A stretch of 64,000 nt of DNA from CATQHP01 sp965205595 (GTDB taxonomy: Bacteria > Acidobacteriota > Terriglobia > Bryobacterales > UBA6623), in contig CBDBHI010000057.1 in assembly GCA_965205595.1 (NCBI GenBank), positions 1-64,000 on the forward strand, given 5' to 3'. The notes under the pieces are model-generated. The model did not search any database, was not told where the DNA came from, and was given only the letters and a program-made list of their open reading frames with translations. The position numbers and the translations under genes were made by a program. Positions within the stretch are counted from its first letter, which is position 1; each line of letters begins with the position of its first letter. Below are positions 34,662-43,648 of this stretch, one piece after another.

Positions 34662-37477
34662 GCCAGCACCCGTTTGAGAAATTTTCCGGTATGGGACCCC
34701 TTCGCCTTGGCGATCTCTTCCGGAGTGCCTAGCGCCACAACATTACCTCCGCCCTCGCCGCCGTCGGGGCCCAAATCGATCACCCAATCGGCGGATTTAA
34801 TGACGTCGAGATTGTGCTCGATCACCAGCACTGTGCAGCCTTTCTCGAGGAGCCGTTCGAACGAGCGGAGCAGCTTCGAGATGTCCTCAAAGTGCAAGCC
34901 GGTCGTTGGCTCATCGAACAAGTATAGAGTCCTCTCTCCTTTAGACTGTCCGATGTGGGAAGCGAGTTTCACACGTTGCGCCTCGCCCCCCGATAGAGTG
35001 GTCGCGGATTGCCCGAGACGCAGGTAGCCCAGGCCAACTTCGGCCAAAGTGGCTAGCTTGTTTACGATCTTTGGAGTGTTGACGAAGAACCGCAAGGCCT
35101 CATCGATCGTCATTTGCAAGACTTCGTAAATGTTCTTGCCCTGGTACTGGATCTCGAGGATCTCGTGCTGATAGCACTTGCCGTTGCAGATTTCGCAAAT
35201 GAGATCAACGTCGGACAAGAACTGCATCTCGACGGTGACTGTGCCATCGCCTTGGCATGTTTCGCAACGGCCCCCGGGCACATTGAATGAGAAATATCCG
35301 GGCGTATAGCCACGTTTTTTCGATTCGACCGTCGAGCAGAATAGTTCGCGGACGGCGTCAAATCCCTTCACGTAAGTGATCGGGTTTGAGCGAGGTGAGC
35401 GGCCGATTGGTGATTGATCGACGAGCACGACGTCGCCGATGTTTTGGTCGCCCGTAATTCCGCGGCAGGGTAGGCGATCAAGGTCGGTTGTGGCCAAGTC
35501 GTCGCGACGCTGCTTGAGGATGTAGTCGAGGCCCTTGTGGATGATCTGGTGAACCAGCGTCGATTTTCCCGAGCCCGAGACGCCGGTTACGACAGTGAAG
35601 AGGCCCAGCGGTATCGCGACATCAACATTCTTGAGATTGTGTTTGACCGCACCCTTGAAGCTCAGCATCTCGCGTTTGCTCGGCTTGCGCCTTTTTGATG
35701 GGTTGGGAATTGTCTTCAGTCCGCTCAGGTAGGCCCCGGTTAGGGACTTCTTGTCGCTGAGGATTTGTTTGAGCGTTCCCCCAAAAATGACCTCGCCACC
35801 GAGTTCGCCGGCCGCCGGCCCAAGGTCGAGGATATAGTCGGCGGCACGCATCACGTCGGGGTCATGTTCGACGACCAGGATCGTGTTGCCAATGTCTCGC
35901 AGCTTGCGAAGGATGCCAATCAACTGCTCGGTGTCGCGAGTGTGTAGGCCGATCGATGGTTCATCGAGCACATAGCAGGCTCCAACGAGCCGCGACCCAA
36001 GCGAGGTCGCAAGCTGAATGCGTTGCGCCTCTCCGCCGGAGAGCGTTGACGCCAGCCGGTCGAGCGTCAGGTATTCGAGGCCGACGTCGTTGAGAAATTT
36101 CAGGCGGTGATTGATGTCGAGTACGAGTTGGTCGGCAATCCGCGCGGCCGCACCTTCAAGCTTGAGATTTGAAAAAAATTCAAATGCGCGCGCGAGCGAA
36201 AGTGAGACGACGTCAGCGATCGTTTTATCGGCAACGCGAATGTTGAAGGCCTCTTTGCGGAGCCGGCCACCGTTGCATTCGGAACAGATTGTGTAGCCGC
36301 GATACCTGGCCATCATCAGGCGAGCGGACATCTTGTACTTCTTTGTTTCGAGGTAAGCGAAGAATCCCTTGATACCCAGGAAGCGTCCGTCGCCGTCTTC
36401 GACAAACCGGCGCTCTTCGGGGGTCAGTTCGCCGTACGGTACGTCTAGCCGGACTCCCGCGCCATGGGCGGCTGTCAGTAACTTGACCTCGTATCGCTGA
36501 TATTTCGGTTTCGTCCAAGGGTCGACCGCGCCTTCGCTTAAAGTCTTGAAGCGGTCAGGGACGACGAGGCCCATGTCGTAGTCAACCGTATTGCCGAAAC
36601 CGTGACAACGCGGGCATGCGCCAAACGGCGAGTTGAAGCTGAATAGACGTGGCTCTGGCTCGGGGCATTCGATGCGACAGTCGCGGCATTCGAACCTTTC
36701 GCTGAACCAGAGTCGCCTCGGCGGAACGTCTGTTGCGTGCTCGAATAACACCTCGCTTGATTCGCGGTAGGCGATTTCGATGGCGTCGACGACGCGTTCG
36801 CGAACGTTCGGCGAAATCGCGAGGCGATCAATCAGTACGAATAAAGGTGCTTTGAAATCGACATCGATCAGTGATTCGGGTGTCGAAAACTCGAAGATCG
36901 TTTGGTTCTGAAAGAGCCGGTTGTAACCATGCGAACGTAGGTCGGTGAGTCGCGCTTTCAGCTCGTCGTTTAGACCCTCGGGGCCTGTCTCGCGGACCGG
37001 AAAAAGAGCGTACCAGCGCGACTTTTCCTCAAGGGCCACGATCTCAGCGGCGACATCGTCGACATTGTCTCTTGAAACCAGCTTGCCGCAGCCGGGACAA
37101 AAGGTCTGTCCCGCCCTGGCGAATAGCAGACGCAAGAAGTCGTAGATCTCGGTCGCCGTGGCTACCGTCGAGCGGGGGTTTCGCGTTGAGTTTTTCTGGC
37201 GGATGGCAACGGCCGGCGCGATGCCGCTAATTTGGTCGACGTCAGGCTTCTCCATCTGCTCGAGAAACTGTCGCGCGTAGGCGGAAAGAGATTCCACGTA
37301 GCGGCGCTGGCCCTCCGCGTAGACGGTGTCGAACACCAGCGACGATTTGCCCGAGCCGGAAACTCCGGTCACCACAATCAGTTGATTGTGTGGCAGGCGA
37401 ACGTCAATGTTCTTGAGGTTGTGGACGCGCGCGCCCAGAATTTCGAGATAGTCTTGCGCCAAGAGGATTCGTTCCAA
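34658..37477 (-). CDS. uvrA: UvrA, excinuclease ABC subunit A
   Basis: A 939-residue full-length UvrA, the damage-recognition ATPase of nucleotide excision repair. Two ABC ATPase modules are complete: Walker A GVSGSGKSSLVFDT (residues about 38-51) and GVSGSGKSTLVHQI (about 634-647), signatures STLSGGEAQRIQLA and TTLSGGEAQRVKLA, Walker B YVLDEPSIGLH and YLFDEPTTGLH. Zinc-binding cysteine pairs appear in FECRDCRIEC/CPRCHGFG and CETCQGDG/CEICNGKC. The reading frame opens with TTG at 37477 (LERILLAQDYLEILGARVHNLKN); no upstream ATG fits. An insertion sequence ends only 78 bases upstream, so the native promoter may be displaced. The cytochrome c gene overlaps its 3' end. Confidence 0.97.
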   Translation of the reverse strand: MERILLAQDYLEILGARVHNLKNIDVRLPHNQLIVVTGVSGSGKSSLVFDTVYAEGQRRYVESLSAYARQFLEQMEKPDVDQISGIAPAVAIRQKNSTRNPRSTVATATEIYDFLRLLFARAGQTFCPGCGKLVSRDNVDDVAAEIVALEEKSRWYALFPVRETGPEGLNDELKARLTDLRSHGYNRLFQNQTIFEFSTPESLIDVDFKAPLFVLIDRLAISPNVRERVVDAIEIAYRESSEVLFEHATDVPPRRLWFSERFECRDCRIECPEPEPRLFSFNSPFGACPRCHGFGNTVDYDMGLVVPDRFKTLSEGAVDPWTKPKYQRYEVKLLTAAHGAGVRLDVPYGELTPEERRFVEDGDGRFLGIKGFFAYLETKKYKMSARLMMARYRGYTICSECNGGRLRKEAFNIRVADKTIADVVSLSLARAFEFFSNLKLEGAAARIADQLVLDINHRLKFLNDVGLEYLTLDRLASTLSGGEAQRIQLATSLGSRLVGACYVLDEPSIGLHTRDTEQLIGILRKLRDIGNTILVVEHDPDVMRAADYILDLGPAAGELGGEVIFGGTLKQILSDKKSLTGAYLSGLKTIPNPSKRRKPSKREMLSFKGAVKHNLKNVDVAIPLGLFTVVTGVSGSGKSTLVHQIIHKGLDYILKQRRDDLATTDLDRLPCRGITGDQNIGDVVLVDQSPIGRSPRSNPITYVKGFDAVRELFCSTVESKKRGYTPGYFSFNVPGGRCETCQGDGTVTVEMQFLSDVDLICEICNGKCYQHEILEIQYQGKNIYEVLQMTIDEALRFFVNTPKIVNKLATLAEVGLGYLRLGQSATTLSGGEAQRVKLASHIGQSKGERTLYLFDEPTTGLHFEDISKLLRSFERLLEKGCTVLVIEHNLDVIKSADWVIDLGPDGGEGGGNVVALGTPEEIAKAKGSHTGKFLKRVLA

Positions 37478-37554
37478 CCGGGATGCCGCCCCGCGAACGA
37501 GCGCGACTGGGCGAACTCTTCAGTATAATTCCGAACCACACCAAAGCGGGCGAT

Positions 37555-39166
37555 GCGTCTTGTCCAATACAAGATGAGCCTGAAGGGAGGGGTGATTCCA
37601 ACACAAGATGAGCCTGGAGGTAATTTGGGCAAGGTCGATTAGGAACAGGCAAACTGCGGGCGATGGGAGTCGCCGTGCAGCAAGCCGAATCAGTGAGTCT
37701 CGATGAGATCGAGAGTTTTCTCGACGGGTGTGGGTCCGTCGAGTTCCAGGCCGGAAGTCGAGCGGATAAATACGCGCTCGTCGAAGGCGTCCTGAAGAGG
37801 CATCATTATGCCGACCAGAAGCGCTCGGTTAAAGGATTGTTGAGACGCTTCCTGAGCAAGCTAACCGGCTTAAGCCGCGCCCAATTGACTCGCCTCATCG
37901 GGCAGTTTTTGCGCGAAAAGTGCGTTCGGCCGACAGCCTATCGAAGGCGCCGCTTCCCCACCAAGTACAGCCGCGCCGACATCGTTCTCCTGGCGCATGT
38001 CGACCAAGTACAGCAACGTCTCTCCGGGCCGGCGACGCGTCGCATTCTCCAGCGCGAGTTCCAAATCTACAACCGCAAGGAGTTCGAACGCCTTGCCGAA
38101 CTGTCGGTGGGACACCTCTACAACTTGCGCAAACGCGCCGTCTACCGGCGACACAGTTTGCATCTCGACAAGACTCGACCGACACCCGTGGCGATCGGCG
38201 AACGCCGCCAACCCGAGCCGCGAGGACGTCCGGGCTACCTGCGCATCGACACCGTGCACTCGCCCGAACAGGAAGGTGAAAAAGGCGCCTACAGCATCAA
38301 TGTGGTCGACGAAGTGACGCAGTGGCAGGCCGTCGGCTGCGTCCAACGCATCAACGAAAACCACCTCATTCCCTTGCTGGAAGGGCTTTTGGAACAATTT
38401 CCATTTATCGTTCGCGGCTTTCACTCCGACAATGGCAGCGAATTCGTCAACCATCAAACCGCTAAACTGCTCGAGAAGTTGCGAATTGAATTTACGAAGT
38501 CTCGCGCGCGCCGTTCGAACGACAATGCCTTGGTCGAAACCAAGAACGGCGCGGTGGTGCGCAAGTGGATGGGCTACCAGTTTTTGCCCTCGGAAGCGAC
38601 GCAGGCGATCGACACCTTCTACCGCCAGTGGCTCAACCCGTACTTGAATTTTCATCGCCCATGCGCTTTCGCCAGCGAGCGCCGAGACCGCCGCGGCAAG
38701 TTGCGCAAGGTGTACGCCGAGTGGAGCACGCCGTGGGAAAAGCTGCTCAGCCTGCCCGCCGAGCAGCGCGGCCTGCGCGCGGATCGCTCGCTCAAGAAGC
38801 TCCAAGCGCGAGCGGACACTTGTTCCGACACCGAGTTTGCCGAGCAACTCGACGCTCAGCGCAACGAACTGCAACGCGTCTGCAAAGACCTCGCGATCTG
38901 CTGGCGCACGCGCTAGACAACGCCCCGACCCGAGGCGTTGTCGGCTCCTCCGGCCCACGTCCGAAGACGGCCGTGGGGTCTCGCCTGGGATGGCTGCAAA
39001 GGGGGACTTGGGCTGCCGCCCCTTCCCCCTTATGCAATCCCCCTCACCCCGCCCTACGAAGCCACAAATAGCTGTAGCCGCCGACCTCAACTCACGCTAT
39101 AATCCCCCTCAACCCGCAGCTGCTTCGCCTCTCTCCTTCAGGCTCATCTTTCAATTGGAAAAGAGG
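37555..39166 (+). mobile_element. DDE integrase-core insertion sequence (ISNCY/IS481-like), copy 1
   Basis: The left end reads GCGTCTTGTCCAATACAAGA and then GATGAGCCTGAAGG; the right end is its imperfect inverse (CCTTCAGGCTCATCTTTC, then AATTGGAAAAGAGG). The motif AAGATGAGCCTG is repeated inside the left end (37571 and 37604). GAT occurs immediately outside both ends (37552-37554, 39167-39169), a possible 3-bp target duplication. The element carries one transposase gene and about 250 bases of 3' non-coding sequence. Confidence 0.8.
37663..38916 (+). CDS. Integrase-core transposase, copy 1
   Basis: A 417-residue DDE transposase. Residues about 35-160 hold helix-turn-helix segments (SRAQLTRLIGQFL, LAELSVGHLYNLRKRA); the rve integrase core follows with D196 (RIDTVHS), D256 (GFHSDNGSEF) and E292 (NALVETKNG), and a basic C-terminus. 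All catalytic residues are present. The first 163 residues differ from copy 2 at many positions, whereas from residue 164 to the end the two proteins are identical. The 406-codon frame on the opposite strand is a shadow. Confidence 0.92.
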   Translation: MGVAVQQAESVSLDEIESFLDGCGSVEFQAGSRADKYALVEGVLKRHHYADQKRSVKGLLRRFLSKLTGLSRAQLTRLIGQFLREKCVRPTAYRRRRFPTKYSRADIVLLAHVDQVQQRLSGPATRRILQREFQIYNRKEFERLAELSVGHLYNLRKRAVYRRHSLHLDKTRPTPVAIGERRQPEPRGRPGYLRIDTVHSPEQEGEKGAYSINVVDEVTQWQAVGCVQRINENHLIPLLEGLLEQFPFIVRGFHSDNGSEFVNHQTAKLLEKLRIEFTKSRARRSNDNALVETKNGAVVRKWMGYQFLPSEATQAIDTFYRQWLNPYLNFHRPCAFASERRDRRGKLRKVYAEWSTPWEKLLSLPAEQRGLRADRSLKKLQARADTCSDTEFAEQLDAQRNELQRVCKDLAICWRTR

Positions 39167-39248
39167 GATGTAACCGCACGGCGACTCCAAACGCTACAAT
39201 ATTTAATGCCCCGAGCATCAAAGGGGGCGGCCTTGGGGGACCCGACAG

Positions 39249-39995
39249 ATGAAACGATTATTTCTGCTTTTGGCGATGATTGCTGTTTGTGCGCTAAGTT
39301 TGCTGGCGCAGCCTGATTTTAAGACCCAAGAGGAATATGACGGGTTTGTAGCGATTCAGAGCGCTGCAACCATCGCCGAGCGCATTGAGGCCGGCACGGC
39401 GTTTATGGCCGGCTTTCCAGCCAGCGATGCTAAGGGGCTGGCGGCATATATGTTGATGCTCAGCTACCAGGGCAACAACGACTTCGACAACATGCTGATT
39501 TATGGTGACGAGGTGCTTGCGAGCACCGAAGATCCCGGCATCGTGGTCGGCACGTTGGTATCACTTTCTAACGCAATTCCGACGCGCACTCGCGAGTTCG
39601 ACCTCGACAAGGAAGAGAAGCTATCGAAGGCGGAGGATTACGCGAAGCGAGCGATTACGATGATTCCTACCCTGATGAAAGCCGACCCGAACCTTAGTGA
39701 CGAAGATTGGCTGATGACGAAGAAAGATTTCATGTCGCAATGTCACGAATCGATAGGCATCATTGCGGCAAAGCGCAAAGACTACGCGGCGGCCGAGACC
39801 TCTCTCCGCAAGTCAATGAACTTGGCTACGGAGCCAACCCCGTCGACGCTATATAACCTCGGGTTGGCGCTGATCGAATTGGACAAAAAAGACGAAGCCG
39901 CAAATATCGCCGTCAGTTGTATCAGTGCGGGCGGCTACAAGCTTGGCGATGGCACCGACCTGTGTAGCAAGCTCAAAGTCGAGGCGACGAAGTAG
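39249..39995 (+). CDS. Secreted tetratricopeptide-like protein
   Basis: A 248-residue exported protein of unknown function. Signal peptide KRLFLLLAMIAVCALSLLAQ. The rest is helical with TPR-like pairs: AAYMLMLSYQGNNDFDNMLIYGDEVLAST, KLSKAEDYAKRAITMIP, and near the C-terminus ESIGIIAAKRKDYAAAETSLRKSMNLA with STLYNLGLALIELDKKDEAANIAV. Such proteins mediate protein-protein contacts. It starts 82 bases after insertion sequence copy 1 and is followed by a hairpin terminator. Confidence 0.75.
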   Translation: MKRLFLLLAMIAVCALSLLAQPDFKTQEEYDGFVAIQSAATIAERIEAGTAFMAGFPASDAKGLAAYMLMLSYQGNNDFDNMLIYGDEVLASTEDPGIVVGTLVSLSNAIPTRTREFDLDKEEKLSKAEDYAKRAITMIPTLMKADPNLSDEDWLMTKKDFMSQCHESIGIIAAKRKDYAAAETSLRKSMNLATEPTPSTLYNLGLALIELDKKDEAANIAVSCISAGGYKLGDGTDLCSKLKVEATK

Positions 39996-40021
39996 GGTTA
40001 GGAATTCATTGGAAGAATCTC

Positions 40022-40053
40022 AAAGCCGCCGCCGGTCGATCCGGGGCGGCTTT
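40022..40053 (+). terminator. Intrinsic terminator-like hairpin after the TPR-like gene
   Basis: AAAGCCGCC (40022-40030) pairs with GGCGGCTTT (40045-40053), and the stem continues through CCGG/CCGG around a TCGAT loop with one bulge. The stem is strong and GC-rich but the following T run is only three bases. It separates the TPR-like gene from rnc. Confidence 0.6.
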
Positions 40054-40073
40054 CGATTCGATGCGGTAGCCCG

Positions 40074-40802
40074 ATGAGCAAAGACGCCCAGTCGCTAGCA
40101 CTCGCGATCGGCCACGAGTTCTCAAACGAATTGCTGCTGCGGCAGGCGCTCACGCACCGATCGTTCTCCAGTGACAGCCGCGAGACCGCGGATCACAACG
40201 AGCGCATGGAGTTTCTTGGCGACTCGGTGCTTGGCTTCGTTGCCAGTGAGGTGCTCTACAAACGATTTCCCGAGTACACCGAAGGCCAACTCACGAAGCT
40301 GAAGGCGAAGCTCGTCAGCGGCGAGAACTTGGCGGTAGTCGGCGAAAGTCTCGGCGTGGGAGCTTACTTGATCCTTGGCAAAGGCGAGGAGTCCAACGGC
40401 GGCCGAAACAAACAGGGCTTAGTCGTCGATGTGGTCGAAGCACTGATCGCGGCCGTGTACCTCGATGCGGGAATTGATGCCGCGCGAGATGTGGTCGAGT
40501 CGTTGATCCTGACGGAATCGGCGGTCGATGTCGCCGTCGTAAACGTTGAAGAAGCGAACTACAAACCGGCGCTGCAGGAGTGGCTGCAAGCTCGAAAACT
40601 AGACTTACCGTCATATAACGTCATCAATGAGAACGGACCGCCACATCGCCGAACGTTCACCGTCGAGGTCGAGTTCGGCGACGGATTTCGCACGTCGGCC
40701 GAGGGCCCCTCTATAAAGACAGCCGAACGAAATGCCGCCGCCAAAGCGCTTGCTTACTTTCGATCGCAAGAGGGCGAGCGGGACGCCGCGGATGGCGAGT
40801 GA
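40074..40802 (+). CDS. rnc: Ribonuclease III
   Basis: A 242-residue RNase III cutting double-stranded RNA in rRNA precursors and structured mRNAs. The catalytic domain has the signature HNERMEFLGDSVLGFV (E46 and D50 region), the upstream LTHRSFSSD and a distal DVVEALIAAVYLDAG with the second acidic pair. The C-terminal dsRNA-binding domain spans about residues 165-235 (NYKPALQEWLQARKL to TAERNAAAKALAYFRSQ). The length is normal and the frame intact. It sits between the two inverted insertion sequences, so the block containing it could be inverted by recombination without losing the gene. Confidence 0.96.
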   Translation: MSKDAQSLALAIGHEFSNELLLRQALTHRSFSSDSRETADHNERMEFLGDSVLGFVASEVLYKRFPEYTEGQLTKLKAKLVSGENLAVVGESLGVGAYLILGKGEESNGGRNKQGLVVDVVEALIAAVYLDAGIDAARDVVESLILTESAVDVAVVNVEEANYKPALQEWLQARKLDLPSYNVINENGPPHRRTFTVEVEFGDGFRTSAEGPSIKTAERNAAAKALAYFRSQEGERDAADGE

Positions 40803-40883
40803 AGGGATCCGCGCGAAACTCATGCGGCCCCCACTGCATCTAACCGACAGAACCGTGGGGTACGATGGTGCCTCTAACTTACG

Positions 40884-41444
40884 ATGAATCTACGAGTCTT
40901 AGTACCGCTAACGTTTGCACTATCGCTGATTGCAGCGACAACTCCCGAGGAATCGCAGACAGCGGTCGAAAAACTGGACCGTATCGCGCGCTCGGGTTTG
41001 AAAAGCGGCGAAACCGAGATATTGACGGAGGATGAATTGAACTCATTCTTGCAGTACGATGCCGCGCCGGGGATTCCTGAAGGAATCGAAAATGTGCGCG
41101 TTCAACTGCGAAACGGTGGCGGGCTGCTTGAGGCCGTTGTCGATCTCAAGAAGGCCGGCGAAGCGCAGCAAGATCCGCCATTCTTCGTCAAATTGCTAAT
41201 GCGCGGCACTCGCACGATTCGAGCTGACATTGATTATGCAGCCAGTAGCGGCTACGCCACTGCGAAGATTGTCTCTGTCGCGATTGACGATTTCACGCTG
41301 AGCGGCTCGGCGTTGGACTGGTTTCTCGGTTCGTTCGCCCCAGAATCGCTACTACCGTATATTTCTGGTGAGCCGGTTCCGCTCGAGGGCGGCCTTAGCG
41401 AGGTACGCGTCGAGGCCGGTCGCGCAATCATTGTCGCCGAGTAG
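40884..41444 (+). CDS. Secreted hypothetical protein
   Basis: Unknown function, 186 residues. A signal peptide (LRVLVPLTFALSLIAAT) is followed by a helix (QTAVEKLDRIARSGL), then ILTEDELNSFLQYD and a beta-rich remainder with NVRVQLRNGGGLLEAVVDLKK and a C-terminal GLSEVRVEAGRAIIVAE. This order, an ELN-type start followed by amphipathic strands, resembles periplasmic lipid-binding proteins of the DUF2993/LmeA type, but the match is too loose to assign. It is 81 bases downstream of rnc and may be cotranscribed. Confidence 0.7.
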   Translation: MNLRVLVPLTFALSLIAATTPEESQTAVEKLDRIARSGLKSGETEILTEDELNSFLQYDAAPGIPEGIENVRVQLRNGGGLLEAVVDLKKAGEAQQDPPFFVKLLMRGTRTIRADIDYAASSGYATAKIVSVAIDDFTLSGSALDWFLGSFAPESLLPYISGEPVPLEGGLSEVRVEAGRAIIVAE

Positions 41445-41451
41445 CGAAGCC

Positions 41452-41790
41452 CTACTCTTTCGGCAGCTTCTCTTTTTTGATGGCGTTGTACCAATCTTCG
41501 AGTTCCTGCGGCTCGATGACGCTGCCCTTCACGGCACAGTGGTAGCGCTTGAGATAGAGTACCTGGCGATCGCCACGCTTTGAAGCTGTCTTATATTCCT
41601 CGCGGCCCGGGTCTTCGCCAATCGTGATGCCCTTGTTGTAGCCCTCGGTCGATTCTTGGCTGAGCATCGCCATCATCGAGAACGGAATGTAGAGAGCCTT
41701 GTTGAAAGCGTAATCGCTGATCGTGATATCGATTGTCTTGCCTTCGGCCTTGTACTTGCGTGAAGCGGTACTGCTTTTGAAGTTGGCCAT
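41452..41790 (-). CDS. Hypothetical protein, probably N-terminally shortened by IS copy 2
   Basis: A 112-residue product without recognised function. The sequence RKYKAEGKTIDITISDYAFNK (split at about residues 12-32), a polar GYNKGITIGEDPGREEYKT stretch and a final EDWYNAI segment resemble the C-terminal part of small exported proteins in which a signal peptide and a GW-rich N-terminal section come first. Here the ATG at 41790 lies only 11 bases from the end of insertion sequence copy 2 and has no ribosome site, so the original 5' part may have been removed. The product could also be complete. Confidence 0.5.
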   Translation of the reverse strand: MANFKSSTASRKYKAEGKTIDITISDYAFNKALYIPFSMMAMLSQESTEGYNKGITIGEDPGREEYKTASKRGDRQVLYLKRYHCAVKGSVIEPQELEDWYNAIKKEKLPKE

Positions 41791-41801
41791 CTCGGTGGTG
41801 G

Positions 41802-43377
41802 CCTCTTTTCCGATCGAAAGATGAGCCTGCAGGAGGCAGGCGAAGGTAGCTGTGGGCAGGAGGGATTATAGCTCGGATTGGGGCTTGAGGTTGAAGCCCG
41901 TTGTGGGGCCCGTAGGGCGGGGTGAGGGGGATTGCATAAGGGGGAAGGGGCGGCAGCCCCAGTCCCCCTTTGCAGCCATCCCAGGCGAGACCCCACGGCC
42001 GTCTTCGGACGTGGGCCGGAGGAGCCGACAACGCCTCGGGTCGGGGCGTTGTCTAGCGCGTGCGCCAGCAGATCGCGAGGTCTTTGCAGACGCGTTGCAG
42101 TTCGTTGCGCTGAGCGTCGAGTTGCTCGGCAAACTCGGTGTCGGAACAAGTGTCCGCTCGCGCTTGGAGCTTCTTGAGCGAGCGATCCGCGCGCAGGCCG
42201 CGCTGCTCGGCGGGCAGGCTGAGCAGCTTTTCCCACGGCGTGCTCCACTCGGCGTACACCTTGCGCAACTTGCCGCGGCGGTCTCGGCGCTCGCTGGCGA
42301 AAGCGCATGGGCGATGAAAATTCAAGTACGGGTTGAGCCACTGGCGGTAGAAGGTGTCGATCGCCTGCGTCGCTTCCGAGGGCAAAAACTGGTAGCCCAT
42401 CCACTTGCGCACCACCGCGCCGTTCTTGGTTTCGACCAAGGCATTGTCGTTCGAACGGCGCGCGCGAGACTTCGTAAATTCAATTCGCAACTTCTCGAGC
42501 AGTTTAGCGGTTTGATGGTTGACGAATTCGCTGCCATTGTCGGAGTGAAAGCCGCGAACGATAAATGGAAATTGTTCCAAAAGGCCTTCCAGCAAGGGAA
42601 TGAGGTGATTTTCGTTGATGCGTTGGACGCAGCCGACGGCCTGCCACTGCGTCACTTCGTCGACCACATTGATGCTGTAGGCGCCTTTTTCGCCTTCCTG
42701 TTCGGGCGAGTGCACGGTGTCGATGCGCAGGTAGCCCGGACGTCCTCGCGGCTCGGGTTGGCGGCGTTCGCCGATCGCCACGGGTGTCGGTCGAGTCTTG
42801 TCGAGATGCAAACTGTGACGTTGGTAGACGGCTCTTTTTCGCAAGTTGTACAGCTGGCCCACGGACAATTCGGCCAGGCGTCGAAACTCTTTGCGGCCGT
42901 AGATCTGGAACTCGCGTTGGAGAATGCGGCGGGTGGCCGGCCCCGAGAGGCGCTGATGAACTCGATCGACGTGCGCCAGTAAGACGCTGTCGGCGCGTGT
43001 GTACTTGCTGGGAAAACGGCGCCGCCGATAGGCCCTCGGACGGACGCAACGCGTGTGCAAGAACTGTCCGATCAGGCGGGTGAGTTGCGCGCGGCTTAAG
43101 CCCGTGAGCTTAGCGAGATAACGCCGCAGGAGACCCTTGACGGAGCGCTTCTGGTCGGCATAGTGATGCCGCTTCAAGACGCTTTCGACGAGCGCATATT
43201 TGTCGCTTCGATTGCCGCCCTCGAAGGCGACGGATTGGCACCCGTCGAGAAAACACTCGATCTGCTCCAGACTCAGCGATTCGGCTTGCTGCACGGCGAC
43301 TCCCATCGCCCGCAGCTGCTCTGTTCCTGACCACCCAACGGATCCCCGTCAGGCTCATCTTGTATTGGACAAGACGC
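41802..43377 (-). mobile_element. DDE integrase-core insertion sequence, copy 2 (inverted)
   Basis: The same element as at 37555-39166 in opposite orientation, with ends CCTCTTTTCCGATCGAAAG at 41802 and the inverse of GCGTCTTGTCCAATAC at 43377. No target duplication is seen (GTGG on one side, TACT on the other). To its left lies chromosomal sequence, to its right the plasmid-type replication region, so it marks the junction. Confidence 0.8.
42053..43306 (-). CDS. Integrase-core transposase, copy 2
   Basis: A 417-residue DDE transposase with the same triad as copy 1 (D196, D256, E292) and intact. Residues 1-163 differ from copy 1 at roughly one position in six (for example SLSLEQIECFLDGCQSV against SVSLDEIESFLDGCGSV), whereas residues 164-417 are identical and the DNA differs by only a few silent bases. 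The abrupt change points to recombination or gene conversion between the inverted copies. Confidence 0.92.
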   Translation of the reverse strand: MGVAVQQAESLSLEQIECFLDGCQSVAFEGGNRSDKYALVESVLKRHHYADQKRSVKGLLRRYLAKLTGLSRAQLTRLIGQFLHTRCVRPRAYRRRRFPSKYTRADSVLLAHVDRVHQRLSGPATRRILQREFQIYGRKEFRRLAELSVGQLYNLRKRAVYQRHSLHLDKTRPTPVAIGERRQPEPRGRPGYLRIDTVHSPEQEGEKGAYSINVVDEVTQWQAVGCVQRINENHLIPLLEGLLEQFPFIVRGFHSDNGSEFVNHQTAKLLEKLRIEFTKSRARRSNDNALVETKNGAVVRKWMGYQFLPSEATQAIDTFYRQWLNPYLNFHRPCAFASERRDRRGKLRKVYAEWSTPWEKLLSLPAEQRGLRADRSLKKLQARADTCSDTEFAEQLDAQRNELQRVCKDLAICWRTR

Positions 43378-43386
43378 TACTTGAGT

Positions 43387-43507
43387 GTGTAGCTGTTTAT
43401 GCGGTAAAGTTGGCCTGGGGTGTAGCTGTTTATGCGGAGAGCGTGGTCTTAGAGTATAGTTGTTTATGCGTGGAAGACTCTCCTGAATCACCGCGATCTG
43501 TGGAAAA
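43387..43507. other. Putative plasmid origin (oriV): three iterons and a DnaA-box-like site
   Basis: Iterons GTGTAGCTGTTTATGCG at 43387-43403 and 43420-43436 are identical; the third, GTATAGTTGTTTATGCG at 43454-43470, has two changes. Spacing is 33 and 34 bases, about three helical turns, so all face the same side. TGTGGAAAA at 43499-43507 differs from a DnaA box (TGTGGATAA) at one base. The repA gene follows on the right, transcribed towards the iterons. This is the layout of iteron-regulated replicons. Confidence 0.72.
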
Positions 43508-43648
43508 CTTCGTGAAGCGTGAGTTTACGGGTGAGGTGACCCCGGTTAGTCGGACAGCCGGGCGGCTTGGGCACCCCTACCTAGGACACAGCTGGGGCTT
43601 GCGGGGTTGTCAGTGGCGATCTGTGAGCCGGGAAAGGCGATTTGACGG

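Noticed and set aside
37870..39090. 406-codon minus-strand frame across insertion sequence copy 1 (and the matching frame at 41852-42982 in copy 2)
   Set aside because: Shadow of the GC-rich transposase gene; low-complexity composition and no domain.
37555..43377. Composite transposon formed by the two insertion sequences
   Set aside because: The enclosed genes (rnc, secreted proteins) are ordinary chromosomal genes, and the outer ends do not share a target duplication; two independent insertions followed by recombination are simpler.
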